Source: Polytrichum commune
Lineage: Eukaryota; Streptophyta; Polytrichopsida; Polytrichales; Polytrichaceae
Reading direction: 5' to 3'
Assembly: GCA_950295325.1 (NCBI GenBank)
Contig: OX485809.1
Span: 9,982,001 to 10,046,000, forward strand
DNA: 64,000 nucleotides
The translations under genes were made by a program, and so were the position numbers. This document shows, in pieces, positions 1 through 12,464 of the stretch (the stretch's first letter is position 1; each line of letters opens with the position of its first letter). A model generated the notes under the pieces. The model searched no databases, was not told the DNA's origin, and worked only from the letters and a program-made list of their open reading frames with translations.

Positions 1-1829
1 TGAATCTCTTGTTTAATTGCGCACTCAAGTTGACAGGTTTCAAGTGTGCCACTTGAGATCCAGTGACACGGTTCTCACACAAATTGTAACGCTGATGAGC
101 ATCAAGTGCAAGTGTGATGATACTACTTGTGCATGAAGACTTGGAGCAGCGTTAAGGTGTGTGGGCCTTATGTGGTCAGACTACAGGGGTCTTCGGATAA
201 TCAGACCATTTGAGAGCAGGTAATGGTTCTATAGTAATGTATGAGAGACCTATTAGAGAAGACTTCAAAAATAGGAGTACTATAACGCTTATCTATTCTA
301 ATATAAAACTTATCATTTATTATAAGATCTTGTTATGATTATGAATAAGATGAAAAAATCGCAAGGTCTGGACGAGGACCCTTGTAATATGAAAAAGAAT
401 CTTATTATACAACTTAAAACCATTATATTTTATGTTAGGATTCTTCTGTTTACAGAAATTTGGATACCATTGGATTCATCTTGACTTTTTCTTTATCAAG
501 ATAATAAGAATGCTAAGTTGATAATCATATTGATACCATTATAAAGTGATGTACACATTAATAATTTTGCATTATTTTCCCAGCTATTGCCACCCTGGGA
601 TATATGCGAGGCCTTGTAGTTACAACAAAAGGAAATCCTCGTTGATGAGATTCGACTATGTGTACAAAATGTATCAACCGTTGCGAGCTCAAACAGTGAA
701 CACAATTGGGTAGGCTTACGTGATCGATGAATGAGAAAGACAAATCTGCACGGTGGACTCTTCAATACTGATTCTTGAAACTTGATTTGGAAATCTTCAT
801 GACTGGCAATTGCTAAATGGGTTGAGGAAAGTCCCAACCTGATCCAACAACCAAAATTGTCCGTGGAGTCACGAGGGCCACATTCCTTATTTGCTCATAG
901 TTCTCAGTTTATTCGTGTGTAGAAGTAAAGCGGACATGGTTTTTCCTATTCTTGTCAAGGTTGCATTACCAGTTTCATTAGAAAAATTTACTTCAGGTGC
1001 AGGTTACCAAACCGTACTCTAAATTTTCCCTGTTGTTGTGAACTTGCATGACAACCCAATGGTATCCTGCTGTTATTTTTCTGGCCTTGCTCAAGCACTT
1101 ACATCCAAGGTAGGTACATGTTGGTTGATTCCAGCTTGAAAAGCCCTTCTAAAATGCCTTGTGGGCTTAAACGATCAGACAGAAAATTGAAAAGATGCAA
1201 CCTCCCAATGCTGGGTCATAAACTCGACCAAATTTAAGATAAGTCCACACGTGATCCCAAACAAGCGCCGTGTGTGAGGAATTGAGATCTTCCACAATAT
1301 GGAAATGTGGAGGATGGCTTCCTAAGTGAATAGATGATCATGAAATTCTCCTCAAAGTGAATCTCAAATGAGCAAGTCAATATTGCATGCGGTTCTAGAT
1401 TGCAATCGTTTAAGATCTGAGAGCATTATCAGGTCCTCAAAGACACTGGAACTCACTAAGCTTGCCCTTCTCCCTCCCACCATAAACTGCATATGCGTTG
1501 TGTAGTACATAGATCTTGGAGTTCTCAATACCATACTTGGCACAATTACATCACACTGTAGAGAGGGATAACGACATTATAGAGAAACTTGGGGAAAAAA
1601 TTGGAGGGATTCATTCCAGGCTTGCATCAGCCCTGTCTTCCTTACCCAGTTAGAGCTTGACGTAATCTGAGTTCTGAAATGGAGCTTTCATATCTTCTGT
1701 TAAACTACGAAACCTCTACAATAAGTCGATTGAAGCCCCAGAAAATCAGCATGAGTCAACAATGGATTAATCAGTAGACATTTTCTTAGGAAGGTCACTA
1801 CATCTTAGGCGGTCAGCCAAATTACCAAA
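1..1829. other. Gene-free AT-rich sequence
   Basis: No transposon ends or protein domains were recognised. A 113-codon minus frame (496-837) has no recognisable motif. The stretch 940-1700 might be old retrotransposon sequence by its less AT-biased composition, but no conserved block was found. Confidence 0.4.
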
Positions 1830-2345
1830 CCAAAGGTCAATGCAAATATTTTATATGCGGGCATAGCAAACATTTCATTGAGGAGTGAAAGAAATAATCT
1901 AATTGATTCCAAACAAGGACACAGACAGTGATTCATCTACCCCCTAACAATCAACGATGCAGATGCGAACCTGGCATGATTGCAAACTATCACAGCATTT
2001 TCTCAGAATTTCAGGGAACGAAAACAAAGAGAAAATTAGCAATTTTGTGACCAACCCTAATCCTCAATGGATGGAATTGGGTAGAGTCAAAATGAGTGCA
2101 GGGTGGGCAAAATTGGAAACTCATCCAAGCCTATGTCAACAAATTACATTCTTCAAGGCCCTGGAACAAGATAACTTCAGCTTTCATAGGGCTCCAAGTC
2201 CTCAGGCTTCTAATTCAAGCCCGGAAAACAGACCATTCATTCCTCCTCCTGAATCCAACAACACACATACATCAACTCGTAGTGCATCATCTAGACAACA
2301 GAGTGCGGCATGTGACCAATATATCTTGACGTATGCTCTCTGCAA
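1830..2345 (+). pseudogene. Possible decayed retrotransposon gag (zinc-knuckle-like remnant)
   Basis: Near 1838-1891 one frame reads GQCKYFICGHSKHFIEE, then a TGA stop and KK. The spacing C-x4-H-x4-(stop) copies the second half of a CCHC zinc knuckle. The first Cys of the CxxC pair is Tyr and the last Cys codon is TGA. A 130-codon open frame (1957-2349) follows, with Ser/Pro/Asn-rich sequence and no recognised domain. No LTRs, primer-binding site or reverse transcriptase could be seen, so this rests on one motif. Confidence 0.25.
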
Positions 2346-2492
2346 CTAAATGCAACAAGTTGTCTATTGAGATTGAGAAAATTTCTAAATGTGATGGAGA
2401 TTAGTTGGATGACTATCAACAATTTAGAGCGCATGTACGCTGCATGTCATCTACTTACTCCTGACTTCACATGCCTTACGAATTAACCTCTA

Positions 2493-2797
2493 ACTACACT
2501 AAATATGATATTTAGTGTTAGATACACTAAATACGAACACTACACTAAATATCACTAACCCTATGAAAGTAAGTAAAATTAAATGTAAACTCAAACACTA
2601 AATATCATCTATGGTAATATGTGAAAGTTACATGCACGAATTTAGTGTTTAGTAGGAAAGAGGTGGCAACAAGGAAGGCGGCGGCGGTGCATTTATGTCT
2701 AACACTAATTATCAAAGAATTGAAAATTAGTGTTGAGCAGAGTAGGGTGGTAAAACACTAAATCTAATCAAACACTAAATATCATATTTTGTGTAGT
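2493..2797 (-). mobile_element. CACTA-like MITE, core A (copy 1)
   Basis: About 305 bp with near-palindromic ends (ACACTAAATATGATATTTAG and ATATCATATTTTGTGTAGT). The core holds CCTTCCTTGTTGCCACCTC (complement here) next to a short GGC/GCC repeat. TTTAGTGT-type motifs recur about eight times through the element. The clean CACTACACTAAATAT end seen in other copies suggests CACTA (En/Spm) affinity; the expected 3-bp TSD is not clear here. Confidence 0.75.
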
Positions 2798-2854
2798 TTT
2801 GTGCGTAAGTTTCCCAACACTTGTATTCATGCTAGCTTAACTTACCCCTCACAT

Positions 2855-3080
2855 CAATGTCCGGGGAGGCTTTGGGGCATAATCGATCAAGATCCTAGTG
2901 TTTCCAAGTCCAACCAGTTCCATGTTGTGATCTTTCGGTTTGACTTTCTTAATTTGAGGTATATTTCAAAGATTCATCTTAAATGATTGGTAATTTTTGC
3001 GAGTCTTGAACTTCAATTGGATATTACTCAAACTCAACTGGTTCATCTGTAACTAAGTGGTCGGTTTTCCCTTTTCATTG
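2855..3080 (+). mobile_element. hAT-like MITE (CCGGTT family)
   Basis: It starts CAATGTCCGGGGAG and ends in CATTG, about 226 bp. The 8-bp flanks CCTCACAT (2847-2854) and CTTCACAT (3081-3088) match at 7 of 8 positions. The interior aligns to the copy at 25136-25363 on the opposite strand; the CCGGTT motifs have drifted. Confidence 0.75.
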
Positions 3081-3549
3081 CTTCACATGCCTCATATTAG
3101 TAATCTCCAAGAATGAATACCAAGAGGACATGTGTTTAGAAGAGAGTGGAATATGTATTCAACATATGATATCCATTGTAAGTTCAATATGCGAAATAAT
3201 TGGGGGGGGGGGGGGTGAACTTGTGTGACCTTTTAATCAACATGAGAATCTTCACGTTGATAACAAGTCACATATTTGTATGATTTTCAAAATTTGTGAG
3301 GAAAGTGGCTTTGGCCTCAATATGGATTTGCAAACCATCTTGTAGTGGTTGAGTGTTTGATATCCTAGGAGAAGTGAGCTAGTTGGAAGAAAATAACCAT
3401 TTAGGACCCACCTACCTTAGGAGGTAGATGTGCGTTATTGAAATACTTGTCTCTTTGCACCCACTTCTCGTAGAGCAAGATGAAATACACAATTAGAGCA
3501 AGGTGATTAGCAACTCCAAATCGTGACCATAGCTATTTGCCTCATAATA

Positions 3550-3800
3550 TTTGGAGCTTGTATGAATATCTTATTCATTATCAAAGTGAAGAATCATTTT
3601 TGTGCTCATTAAGTGGTCATGCAGGTCCCCCCAATCATGTTAAATGTTGAGCCTAGAATGGTTAGCATGTTTCGAGCTCATAGTCAAATCAATTTGTAAA
3701 CACATGTCTTTTTGATGTGCGTTTTTAGATTCACCACTTACCACATACCACTCAAATCTAGGTGTCCATATTATTGATATGTTGGGTTAACTCACATTTA
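3550..3800. repeat. Dispersed AT-rich repeat D (with copies at 7505-7745 and others)
   Basis: The TATGAATATCTTATTCATTA, GTGCTCATTAAG and ACCACATACCA blocks are shared in order with 7505-7745. Weaker pieces (ACGTGTCTTTATGATGTTTG, CACATACCCATCGAATATAG) occur at 28930-29010, 38680-38760 and 57800-57880. Inverted relatives lie at 14510-14660, 15605-15985 and 36860-37010. No ends or TSDs could be fixed; probably an old interspersed element. Confidence 0.5.
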
Positions 3801-4216
3801 TCTTAACCCTCCAACTCTCAATGTGTGGGCAAGGCATGTCGGGCAACACGAAGAGGCAAGAGAAAGTTCTTGCATATGCATGTACTTCTCATCCATCCAA
3901 CTTAATAACTTGACACCCTATAAGTTTATGGCTTATTCATTCCAACTTGACATTACCATCCTAGTCATCTTACGCATGACTTTTCAGATTTTCTAAACCT
4001 GCATGAGTCCTTGGGTGTGTGGTTCTACTATTGTGCAATGGTATTTTGAAGTTTGTATGAAGACTGTTCTTTCTTTTTCTTTTTTTTGGGGGGGGAGGAC
4101 CTTGATCAACTAGACATTTGAATTAGAATGATACAAATTCAATACCAAGTAAATATGGAATAAACATCATAATTAGTCCATGCATTCACTACGGGAATTG
4201 TAGTTTCTTACCACTA

Positions 4217-4812
4217 GGTCCATGGGTATGCAACTCCCATATTACATGGCCCTGATTAAAATCACTTATAGTGTATTTTAGTCCAATCTCGAGAGATATA
4301 ATTTGTTCTAATGTAGGAAACTCTTGTAGCCCTCCTAACAAGGAATCCAAAAATGTAAATATATATAGGAAACAAACATTCCTTCGAAGCATATAATTGC
4401 GTTAAAACCCCAATTATATGTGTTTTTTTTAATAAAGGTACCATATGCCAAACTACCCAACTTCTTGGGTTTTTAAAATATTAGATTTTTAATTATAATT
4501 AAAACGTTGCCAATGAGATCTAATTTTATTTGGAACCAACTACTTATGTGGATCTTTTAAAATTAGAGACTCTACAAGGTTTTAAAAAATAGGTGTTTCA
4601 ATTCTTCATATACATTGTGGAGATTTTTTTTTAAAATAAATATGCAACCCAACTTTTTCTACATCTCATTTTACTTTATTTGGTCTTCACCCAACTTTTT
4701 GGTCCTTTCATTTTTGTACAATGTGATATATTTTTACAAAAGCCGTCCTCTGAGGTATTTTAATGTTGATGCCCCCTGTATATAATATGGGAGTTGCATA
4801 CATGGGACTGGG
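4217..4812 (-). mobile_element. TIR element with AACTCCCATATTA ends (long copy, about 595 bp)
   Basis: CCATGGGTATGCAACTCCCA at the left is matched by TGGGAGTTGCATACATGGG at the right. The outer 250 bp on each side align in reverse with the shorter copy at 10024-10372. TSD not determined. AT-rich and non-coding. Confidence 0.65.
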
Positions 4813-5562
4813 TCTCTTCCACTAGATGGGTTTGCAATTCATGAATATGAATTGAAAAGATGCTACTGTAGTAGATCACAAAACCATCCAACGGAAGAGA
4901 CCTACACCAAATAGTCCTAGAGCCCATATTAATTCTCATAATGAGAATCAACTGTGGTCCATATTACTTTCCAATACACGCAAAATTTCTATTTGAAAAC
5001 TAGCGTGGGCCACATTTAATTTTTCTTCCAGATAATTAATTTGGAAAACCATTCATTTTGTGCTACTTATATCCGATAGCCAACATTCAATGTGTTGGTC
5101 GGAAGTCTTCATGATGACTTAGAGACAAACCCACAGTTGTGGGCCCACATCAATTCCACCTTGACTAGAAAATTAATGTGACCCACACTAATTATTTTCA
5201 CACCAATTTTCCACCCACAGTAAGGACTATTTAGTGTAGTGGTAAGGAACCACAATCCCCATTGCAACATGTATCTTAGGGTGAAATTGAGGTTGTCCCA
5301 AAGCAAATAGTTGTCAAGCTGTTAATTACGTTCTATGAAATAACAACCCACCCCATGCAAGGTGACTTTTATTTCACGTTTTGAGAGAAGAGCATTGAGT
5401 ACAAACTATTGAAGTGACGAAGCCACATATGGATTATAATACATTTTTTATCCAAATTTATACACATTCATCCAAAATTTGACGATCTCATCCACGACTT
5501 TTAGGGATATTTCCGGCTATTTCATCCACACAAATCATGGGATAATTGCAGATTAATCCGTG

Positions 5563-5866
5563 TACACCAAATATGATATTTAGTGTTTGATTAGATTTAG
5601 TGTTTTACCACCCTACTTTGCTCAACACTAATTTTCCATTCTTTGATAATTAGTGTTAGACATAAATGCGCCGCCACCGCCTTCCTTGTTGCCACCTCTT
5701 TCCTACTAAACACTAAATTCGTGCATGTAACTTTCACATATTACCATAGATGATATTTAGTGTTTGAGTTTACATTTAATGTTAATTACTTTCATAAGGT
5801 TAGTGATATTTAGTGTAGTGTTTGTATTTAGTGTATCTAACACTAAATATCATATTTTGTGTAGTG
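5563..5866 (+). mobile_element. CACTA-like MITE, core A (copy 2)
   Basis: TACACCAAATATGATATTTA at the left and ATATCATATTTTGTGTAGTG at the right enclose the same core as copy 1 on the other strand, with GCCGCCACCGCC in the middle. A small frame (5764-5979) crosses the right end and is not a gene. Confidence 0.77.
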
Positions 5867-6139
5867 TTCTAATGTTGGAGTCACAATTCATTGGTTGTGT
5901 GGCCGGATTAAAAATCGCTGCCCATGCAAGGTACATAGGCAAGGTACGGACTAGAATTCATGAGATTTGGACCCTTTAGAGAGGGGTAGATCTTTGTGTC
6001 CTATGTGAATTGACATTGAAACTCCACCGATTTTATTGACCATCAAACCAAATCTCCTCATGGAAAATCCACTACATTGTCTCACCACATCCTCCTCCTC
6101 CTCCGGTGTTTATACATACATGTAGTTGTGTAACTTAAT

Positions 6140-6802
6140 CTCGGGGAGTTCACTGTGATAATATTAGAAAACAACGTGCGGGAAAATATAGGGTAATTTA
6201 TATTCACAAAAGAAAAAACTTAGAATTTTCTTAGAAGTAATATAGGTGAGTATGTATTATAAAATTTGTATTATAAATAATATAGGCTTGATACAAATAA
6301 CACATATTTTTTAAATATTTGTAAAAATATACCATAGGATTTAAGGATCCTAGGTTTTTTTGAAAAAGGGTGCCTTTTGTGTTCAGAAGCGGGAAGATTT
6401 TGGATGAAAAACTACGTCAATTCAGTTGAAACTCAGCACCATTGTGTTTAATTGTGCGTGTAACTTGATTGAGGAACATGGGCTGATTTTGTTGTTTGAA
6501 ACTGTTTATGAACACTCTTAATGTAAAAACCTTGTTGTGCCTTGGATTTTGGTGACTTAGTACTTTGAATGCTCTTAAATCCTTTGGAGAAAAATCAAAT
6601 AATTATAATGAACATACCTAGCTTAAAATTAGAGCTTCATCAAATTTCAAAGTAATTATAGGGTCATTTAAAAAAAAAGAAATGAGCAAATTATATAATA
6701 ATACGGTACCAAAAATTAAGGATGGATAATTAAATACCCCTTGAATAAATACCCTTGTCACGCACGTGTATACATATATACATGTCTAGTGAACTCCCCG
6801 AG
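6140..6802. mobile_element. G-tract TIR transposon copy 1 (663 bp, 8-bp TSD)
   Basis: The ends are perfect inverted repeats, CTCGGGGAGTTCACT on the left and its complement on the right. They are flanked by the exact 8-bp direct repeat AACTTAAT (6132-6139 and 6803-6810). Inside each end lies an ACGTGCG motif, followed a few bases inward on the right arm by ACAA and GGGTATTT. The AT-rich interior has no open frame worth calling, so the copy is non-autonomous. An 8-bp TSD is usual for hAT elements, but this terminus does not fit the hAT YARNG rule, so the superfamily is open. Confidence 0.85.
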
Positions 6803-7007
6803 AACTTAATGCTTTGGAAAACCCCACAATGTTTTAATGACTTTGCAAATGAGGTTTTGTCGTGTACAATTTTAGGGTGTACAATTTTAGGGTTACTTTG
6901 TAATTGTGAGCCAATCTCAAAATGTAAAGGAGCAACACACCAATGTTAATGTAGTTATGCCATACTTTGTTGGTCCAAATTTCAATCTAGAAACAATCCA
7001 CTTGAAG

Positions 7008-7353
7008 TGAAAAAGGGGGAGAACTGACCGCTAGTTACGGACGGAGGAACCAGTTCAGTTTGAGAATTAATTGGTTGAAGTTCAAGACTTTGGGTAAAGT
7101 GCTCGTCGTTTTAGAGGAATCTATGGAATATTGACTCAAATTGAAAGAAAAGAAAAGAAATTAAATTAAATTGAATTGAATTGAAAGAAGATCACAATGT
7201 GTCATCAATTGGACTTGGAAAACACTCGGATTTTGACTGTTTATGCCCAAAAATCTGGCTAGGGCGAACCAACCCATACACTGGTTCCTTGGAGGCAAGG
7301 GTTTGGAGTGTATGAGTTGGTTTGCCCAAATCCAAAAATGTCCCCGGACACTC
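7008..7353 (-). mobile_element. hAT-like MITE (CCGGTT family) with a nested hairpin insertion
   Basis: ACTTGAAG flanks it exactly on both sides (7000-7007, 7354-7361). The ends are a decayed GGGGGAGAA on the left and TCCCCGGACACTC on the right. Homology to the family runs across 7019-7345 except for a simple AAAAG/TTGAA expansion at 7140-7190 and a foldback insert at 7256-7331. Confidence 0.78.
7256..7331. mobile_element. Short hairpin insertion (about 76 bp) in the hAT-like MITE
   Basis: The insert folds on itself: GGGCGAACCAACCCATACAC (7262-7281) pairs with its near-complement at 7307-7327. CCAAAAAT occurs once at 7248-7255 and again at 7332-7339, as an apparent 8-bp TSD; other family members have it once. 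It is too short to code and is probably the deletion remnant of a larger foldback element. Confidence 0.6.
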
Positions 7354-7504
7354 ACTTGAAGTAGATATGTGTTATGTTGACAATTTAATTTCTCTCTGCA
7401 CCCACTTCTTGTAGGATAGGAACCACACAATTGTCTTAGTGCATGATGATAAGCAAATCCAAATCGTGCCCCTAGCCGTTTGCCTCTCAATCTTTGGAGC
7501 TCAT

Positions 7505-7745
7505 ATGAATATCTTATTCATTATCAAAGTGAATAATCGTTCTCATGCTCATTAAGAGGTCATATAGGTCCCCTCGATCATTAGATCTAAAATGGTTAAC
7601 ATAATTTGAGCACATTTGTCGTCCAATCTCTTATAAACACGTGTCTTTATTTTCCTCCTTCTTTCTGTTATGCTTGTTCTTAGATCCACACCTAGCCACA
7701 CACCACTCAAATATAGGTGCCCAAATTATTGTTGTGGTGGACTTA
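7505..7745. repeat. Dispersed AT-rich repeat D, second good copy
   Basis: Colinear with 3550-3800, including CATATGAATATCTTATTCAT and ACACACCACTCAAATATAGG. Confidence 0.5.
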
Positions 7746-8142
7746 GGCACGTCCTCCTTACTTCCTAGTTAGTAACAATCATTGAGCCACTTAGGCCTAC
7801 TTTATACTTGGGGCAGGATTGAGGGGCCAACTTGAACTCTATAAAAATTTGGCCCAATAGGATCACTCGGTTTCATCAAATCCAACCTAATTGCTTAATG
7901 CTAGGGTTGGGCCCGAACATTCACTCATCCCATGTGGAGTCCCAGGTGACACAATTTTGGTGCCAAACCCTTGGGCAAAAATTGATGAAAGTGAGCCAGA
8001 TTGAGGGCTTAATGCACATGAATCGGGCATATGATTGGGCCAAGCCCAAGTTGTGTATAAAGTGGGCCTAAGTTTTCTTCTACATCATCACTTGTATAGA
8101 AATTTAACTCCAGCAAGGTAGTCATGCTGCTTACTTCACGAC

Positions 8143-8368
8143 AGTGTTTGGGGAGATTCTTGGGCACAATCAATCAAAATCCTAGTGTTTCCAAGTCCAA
8201 CCACTTATATGTTGACATCTTTTAGCTTTTCCTCACTAATTTGAGGTATATTCTGTAGATTCCTCTAAAATGATGGGTAATTTATGTAAAGTCTTGAACT
8301 TCGACCGGTTATTTCTCGAACTCAAACAGTTCATCCGTAAGTAGCGGTTGGGTTCTGCCTCTTCATTG
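8143..8368 (+). mobile_element. hAT-like MITE (CCGGTT family)
   Basis: It starts CAGTGTTTGGGGAGA and ends CTTCATTG, 226 bp, colinear with the copies at 2855 and 10570. Flanking octamers (CTTCACGA, CTTGAAGA) match at only 6 of 8 positions, consistent with an old insertion. Confidence 0.7.
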
Positions 8369-8493
8369 CTTGAAGAGCCGATGTTGTATTGTCGACATTT
8401 CACATGAAATGGTCAATTAGAACAACGATTTGTATGATAGAATCATCACATTTTCATTCGTCTCGTCTTCCAACTTCGCCACCTAGAAAACCA

Positions 8494-8796
8494 CTCCACA
8501 AAATATGATATTTAGTGTTTGATTAGATTTAGTGTTTTACCACCCTACTATGCTCAACACTAATTTTCAATTCTTTGATAATTAGTGTTAGACATAAATG
8601 CACCGCCGCCGCCTTCCTTGTTGTCACCTCTTTCCTACTAAACACTAAATTCGTGCATGTAACTTTCACATATTACCATAGATGATATTTAGTGTTTGAG
8701 TTTACATTTAATGTTACTTACTTTCATAGGGTTAGTGATATTTAGTGTAGTGTTCGTATTTAGTGTATATAACACTAAATATCATATTTAGTGTAC
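8494..8796 (+). mobile_element. CACTA-like MITE, core A (copy 3)
   Basis: The ends are CACTCCACAAAATATGATA and ATATCATATTTAGTGTAC. The core is over 95% like copy 2 by eye, with GCACCGCCGCCGCC in the repeat. Confidence 0.77.
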
Positions 8797-10023
8797 CTTA
8801 TATACAGAAATGATATGGTCAAATTACCACTTTGTACTCTGTCACATTGAGTCTTTCAAAGCCTCATGGAGTGCCAACTTCTGTATTCAATAAAGAAGGG
8901 ACCTTTACAATTATAAACATGGTTTAGGAGTTGCTTTCAATAAAATGAATTATATTTTTCAAAAGTGAGAGTTTGGATGAATATTAGCATAAGATGACCA
9001 ATAAAATGACAAACAAAACAGTCACACAAGTTACAAGGTATGTATGTTTTATGTGGTCGCCTTTCTCTCCGGATGTGCACATAGGGTTGAAAGCATGGAC
9101 CCACGTGGGTGCATGAAAGGGGTATCCATTGTGCCTAGGGGTTACAAAACATACATAAGCTACATGTATTATTTACTCTAGCTTTGTAAATACACTAGGC
9201 TTATTATCCATATAAACCTAGTTGTATTTCTACCTATATGCCCGTAGTCCATTATAATGAAGTGGGTACTTTACAAGAGGTCCAAATGAATATTTCATTC
9301 AATATGTAAATTACATTCATCCATGAAATTTAAGATTTAAGATGAGAGGGCGAAGACCACTCTTTGAAAACCCTAAAGGTTTCTCATTGTGGAGCTTGCA
9401 AGTGGAGTGAGGGTGTGCTCGTAGGTGGTTTTTCTTCTCTTCCTCTTGTGGTTGCTTCTTTATCTGTTGATGAGATTGTTGCTAAAATTGTGGTATTTCG
9501 GGGGCCATTGTAGCATCAACATTTGGACGCCAGTTTATGGTGTCCATCTTCATCTTAAACATTAACAGTTTCCAGCCACTATCACTATATTCGTTAATTT
9601 GAGACTTTCTCTTGTCTCAAATTAATATATGGACCACAACAACATGGTCTAATGTTTGGGTCGTCCTACCTAAACCATCTTGATATGAGTTCTTAATTGG
9701 GTTCTTGATATGAACACCCGCTTCAAAGTATTTGCATCTTACAACATTCTCCAATATCTATGTGATTTTATCCATGTTCTTATATTTGTAATTGTCTCAA
9801 AATGCTGAAAAAGTCCCAAATTAACAAATATAGTGATCACTATCTTAGCTTAGTTTTTGCATTATTACTTACATCGTATTTCGGTTCAACTGCATGGGTT
9901 GGCATTTCTTAATGATGGCCATTCATTCTTTTGTTCATATTGAATATGAGAGTTGGATTGGTATATGTCTTGTTAGGGTCACCGACTCTTGCAACCCCCA
10001 ATCTTATTATCCAGGTGTGTCTC
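8797..10023. other. Gene-free sequence
   Basis: I see no supported gene or element. A loose palindrome (about 9030-9160) is centred on the G-box-like GACCCACGTGGGT at 9100. Confidence 0.35.
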
Positions 10024-10372
10024 CCCGGGTACACAACTCCCATATTATACGTACGGGGCTTCAACATTAAAATGTCTTAGAGAATGGCTTTTGTAAAAAT
10101 TATATCAAATTATACAAAAATAAAAAGCCCAAAAAGTTGGGTAGTTTGCCCTATGCCACATATATTAAAATGAACCCAAATTAATTAAGTTGTTAATGCA
10201 ATTATATGCTTCAAGAAATACTCAATACCTATATATATAATTACATTTTTGGATTCATTATTAGAAAGGCTACAAGAGTTCCCTACATTAAAAAATTTTA
10301 TATTACTCAATATTGAACTAAAATGCATTATAAGTGATTATATTCATGACCACATAATACGGAAGTTGTGTA
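10024..10372 (+). mobile_element. TIR element with AACTCCCATATTA ends (short copy, about 350 bp)
   Basis: GGGTACACAACTCCCATATT at the left and AATACGGAAGTTGTGTACCC at the right. Shared blocks with 4217-4812 include CATCAACATTAAAAT-type and AAAAAGTTGGGT. The long copy has extra central sequence, so this is probably an internal deletion. The frame at 10249-10575 runs over its end and is not a gene. Confidence 0.65.
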
Positions 10373-10569
10373 CCCATGAGCTATTCTTGATAGGACACTT
10401 ATATTTGACTGGTACAAGACAATGTTTGTTGTTAAAATGGATCTACATTAAACATATGATTTGGTGTGGCCTTCACAATTGTGGGCTTGTCATGTCTCAA
10501 ATCTTGGATGGCCTTCACCCAAAGGATCGCAGGAGGGGGGCAAGTAGAGAGACGATTTCACAGCCTGAG

Positions 10570-10796
10570 CAATGATTGGGGAGATTTTTGGGCATAATTA
10601 GTTAAGATCCTAGTGTTTGCAAGTCCAACCGGTTACAGGTTGACATCCTTCAGATTTCCTTTATTAAATTGGGGTATATTCTATAAATTCCTCTAAAATG
10701 ATCAGTAATTTTCTTGTAGTCTTCAACTTCAACCAATTATTTCTCAAACTCAATTGGTTCATCTATATACTAACTGCCAGCTCTCCCCGATCATAG
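10570..10796 (+). mobile_element. hAT-like MITE (CCGGTT family)
   Basis: It starts CAATGATTGGGGAGA and ends CTCTCCCCGATCATAG, about 227 bp and colinear with the family. Flanks AGCCTGAG and AGCCCAAG match at 6 of 8 positions. Confidence 0.7.
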
Positions 10797-12464
10797 AGCC
10801 CAAGGTGTAGGTCTGCAATCCTAGGATTATCTTATCCAAGAGGGCTTACCCACCGGGGAAGTATAATCGTGCGAAGAGAACAAATTCTAAGGAGAATGCA
10901 AAAAGCATTTAATTTCCTTTCATGAATATGGAAATTGCTACAAATTTTGTAGCGGTAAAGTTACGTAACACATAGCCGATCTATAACCGCTCATCTAAAT
11001 TCTAATGCTTGGCTATGACAGTTGTCAAAATTCTTATGAGGGCAATCAAGCACAAGCCACCTCCACATAAATCTTCACTTCATTCGCCTAAAAAAATATA
11101 GTTCTCATCCATGTCGGCATTACATGACCCTAGTGAGCAGTGAAATGGACCTGATTAACTATCATGGATGCCTCGAGCTTAACTTAGTGGGCAAGAACAA
11201 GTGCAAAAAGCACGTGTTCCTTTTAGTGAATCTCAAGTGTCAATATTTGTCGCATGTGCCATGGTTGGTAGCTTATAAAGGGTTGTTTACATCATGGACC
11301 ATGAAATCGTCCCTTGCTCCCCTAAAATACATGATGGGCCATTGAGCTCCTCCCAGGACCACTTCAGTTTACATCAAGGAGAAATCATAAGATTGACCAT
11401 GGAACTTAAGGTCCCCAAAAGGCTTATTTCTAGGCCTACTTTATACATTGTCATGGTCCAATGGGTTTTGCGGTGAACGAGGCAAAAGAGATTGTCTCGC
11501 TACAGATTTTAGGGGACCATGGCAGAGAAATGTCGTTTTAATATTTTTATCATTTTTTATTTATTTTTTCCAAAATTAATTGTAGTTAAGAGGAAAGAAG
11601 GGAACAAAAAGGGGAAAAGGAAAAACATAAAATTCCCCCCAAAACTACCTTTTTTAGACACATTTTTCAAAAATCAACATGTCCATTTTCTAGTGCATGG
11701 TCACTCCTCTTGGTCCACATTTGATTTACACATAACATTATTCAACTAATGAACTAAGTTCATGGGCCCAATAATAAATTCAAGAATAACGACTCGAGCT
11801 ACCAGAATGCCACTACTTCAAACAAAATTTGAAGTCGTGGCAATTGAGTAATGTTATGCACCTAACGAGGGGCCAAAAGGTTTTAAAATTTACATTTTTC
11901 ATAAATGTGACCATGGAAGTGTGACCATGGAAAAAGGCCATCTGAGATGGGACAACTTCGTGGTCCATGATGTAAACAACCCCTAAATATAAGGAGATAA
12001 GATGAGGAAAATTTGAGGAGACGAGCTCTATATCTTAGAGATGGGTTCCACGGGGAGGTCACTTCATTGTCAAGTTGACACCACTTGCGGACAAAGTTGC
12101 TACCCCTATATTACATGCCATATATAAATTTAAAATTTATGATATTTTTTCTACATATACATAACCATTGATAGTATCTTTTGTATATTTTTTAAAAAAA
12201 ATTAGTCATCTTTATTTTTTTTAGTAATTTTGCTAGTTCAATTCTTTGTCATTCTAGTTAGAAACAGTATGTTTTATGAAAAAAACAAATCATCAAGTTT
12301 AGTTACCACTTTTAACTATGTCATAGGTACTGTGTATATCTACTCATGAAAAACATTTGATAAAATTTTGACCCATTTTGGTGGTGCAACTTACCAAAAG
12401 AAGATTTTTTTTGGTCGCACGTGGTGTTCAACTTGACAATGGAGTAATCTACCCGTGATGGGTT
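10797..12464. other. Gene-free sequence upstream of the Tc1-like relic
   Basis: Several 60-75-codon frames show no family likeness. The N-terminal part of the Tc1-like transposase may have lain at 11900-12460, but it is not recognisable. Confidence 0.35.

Noticed and set aside
3202-3260. 14-G run followed by GTGAAC considered as another G-tract element end
   Set aside because: No CTC before the run, no matching complementary end and no 8-bp repeat; it sits in a dispersed repeat whose relatives have GGAGGACC or GGGGGACC here.
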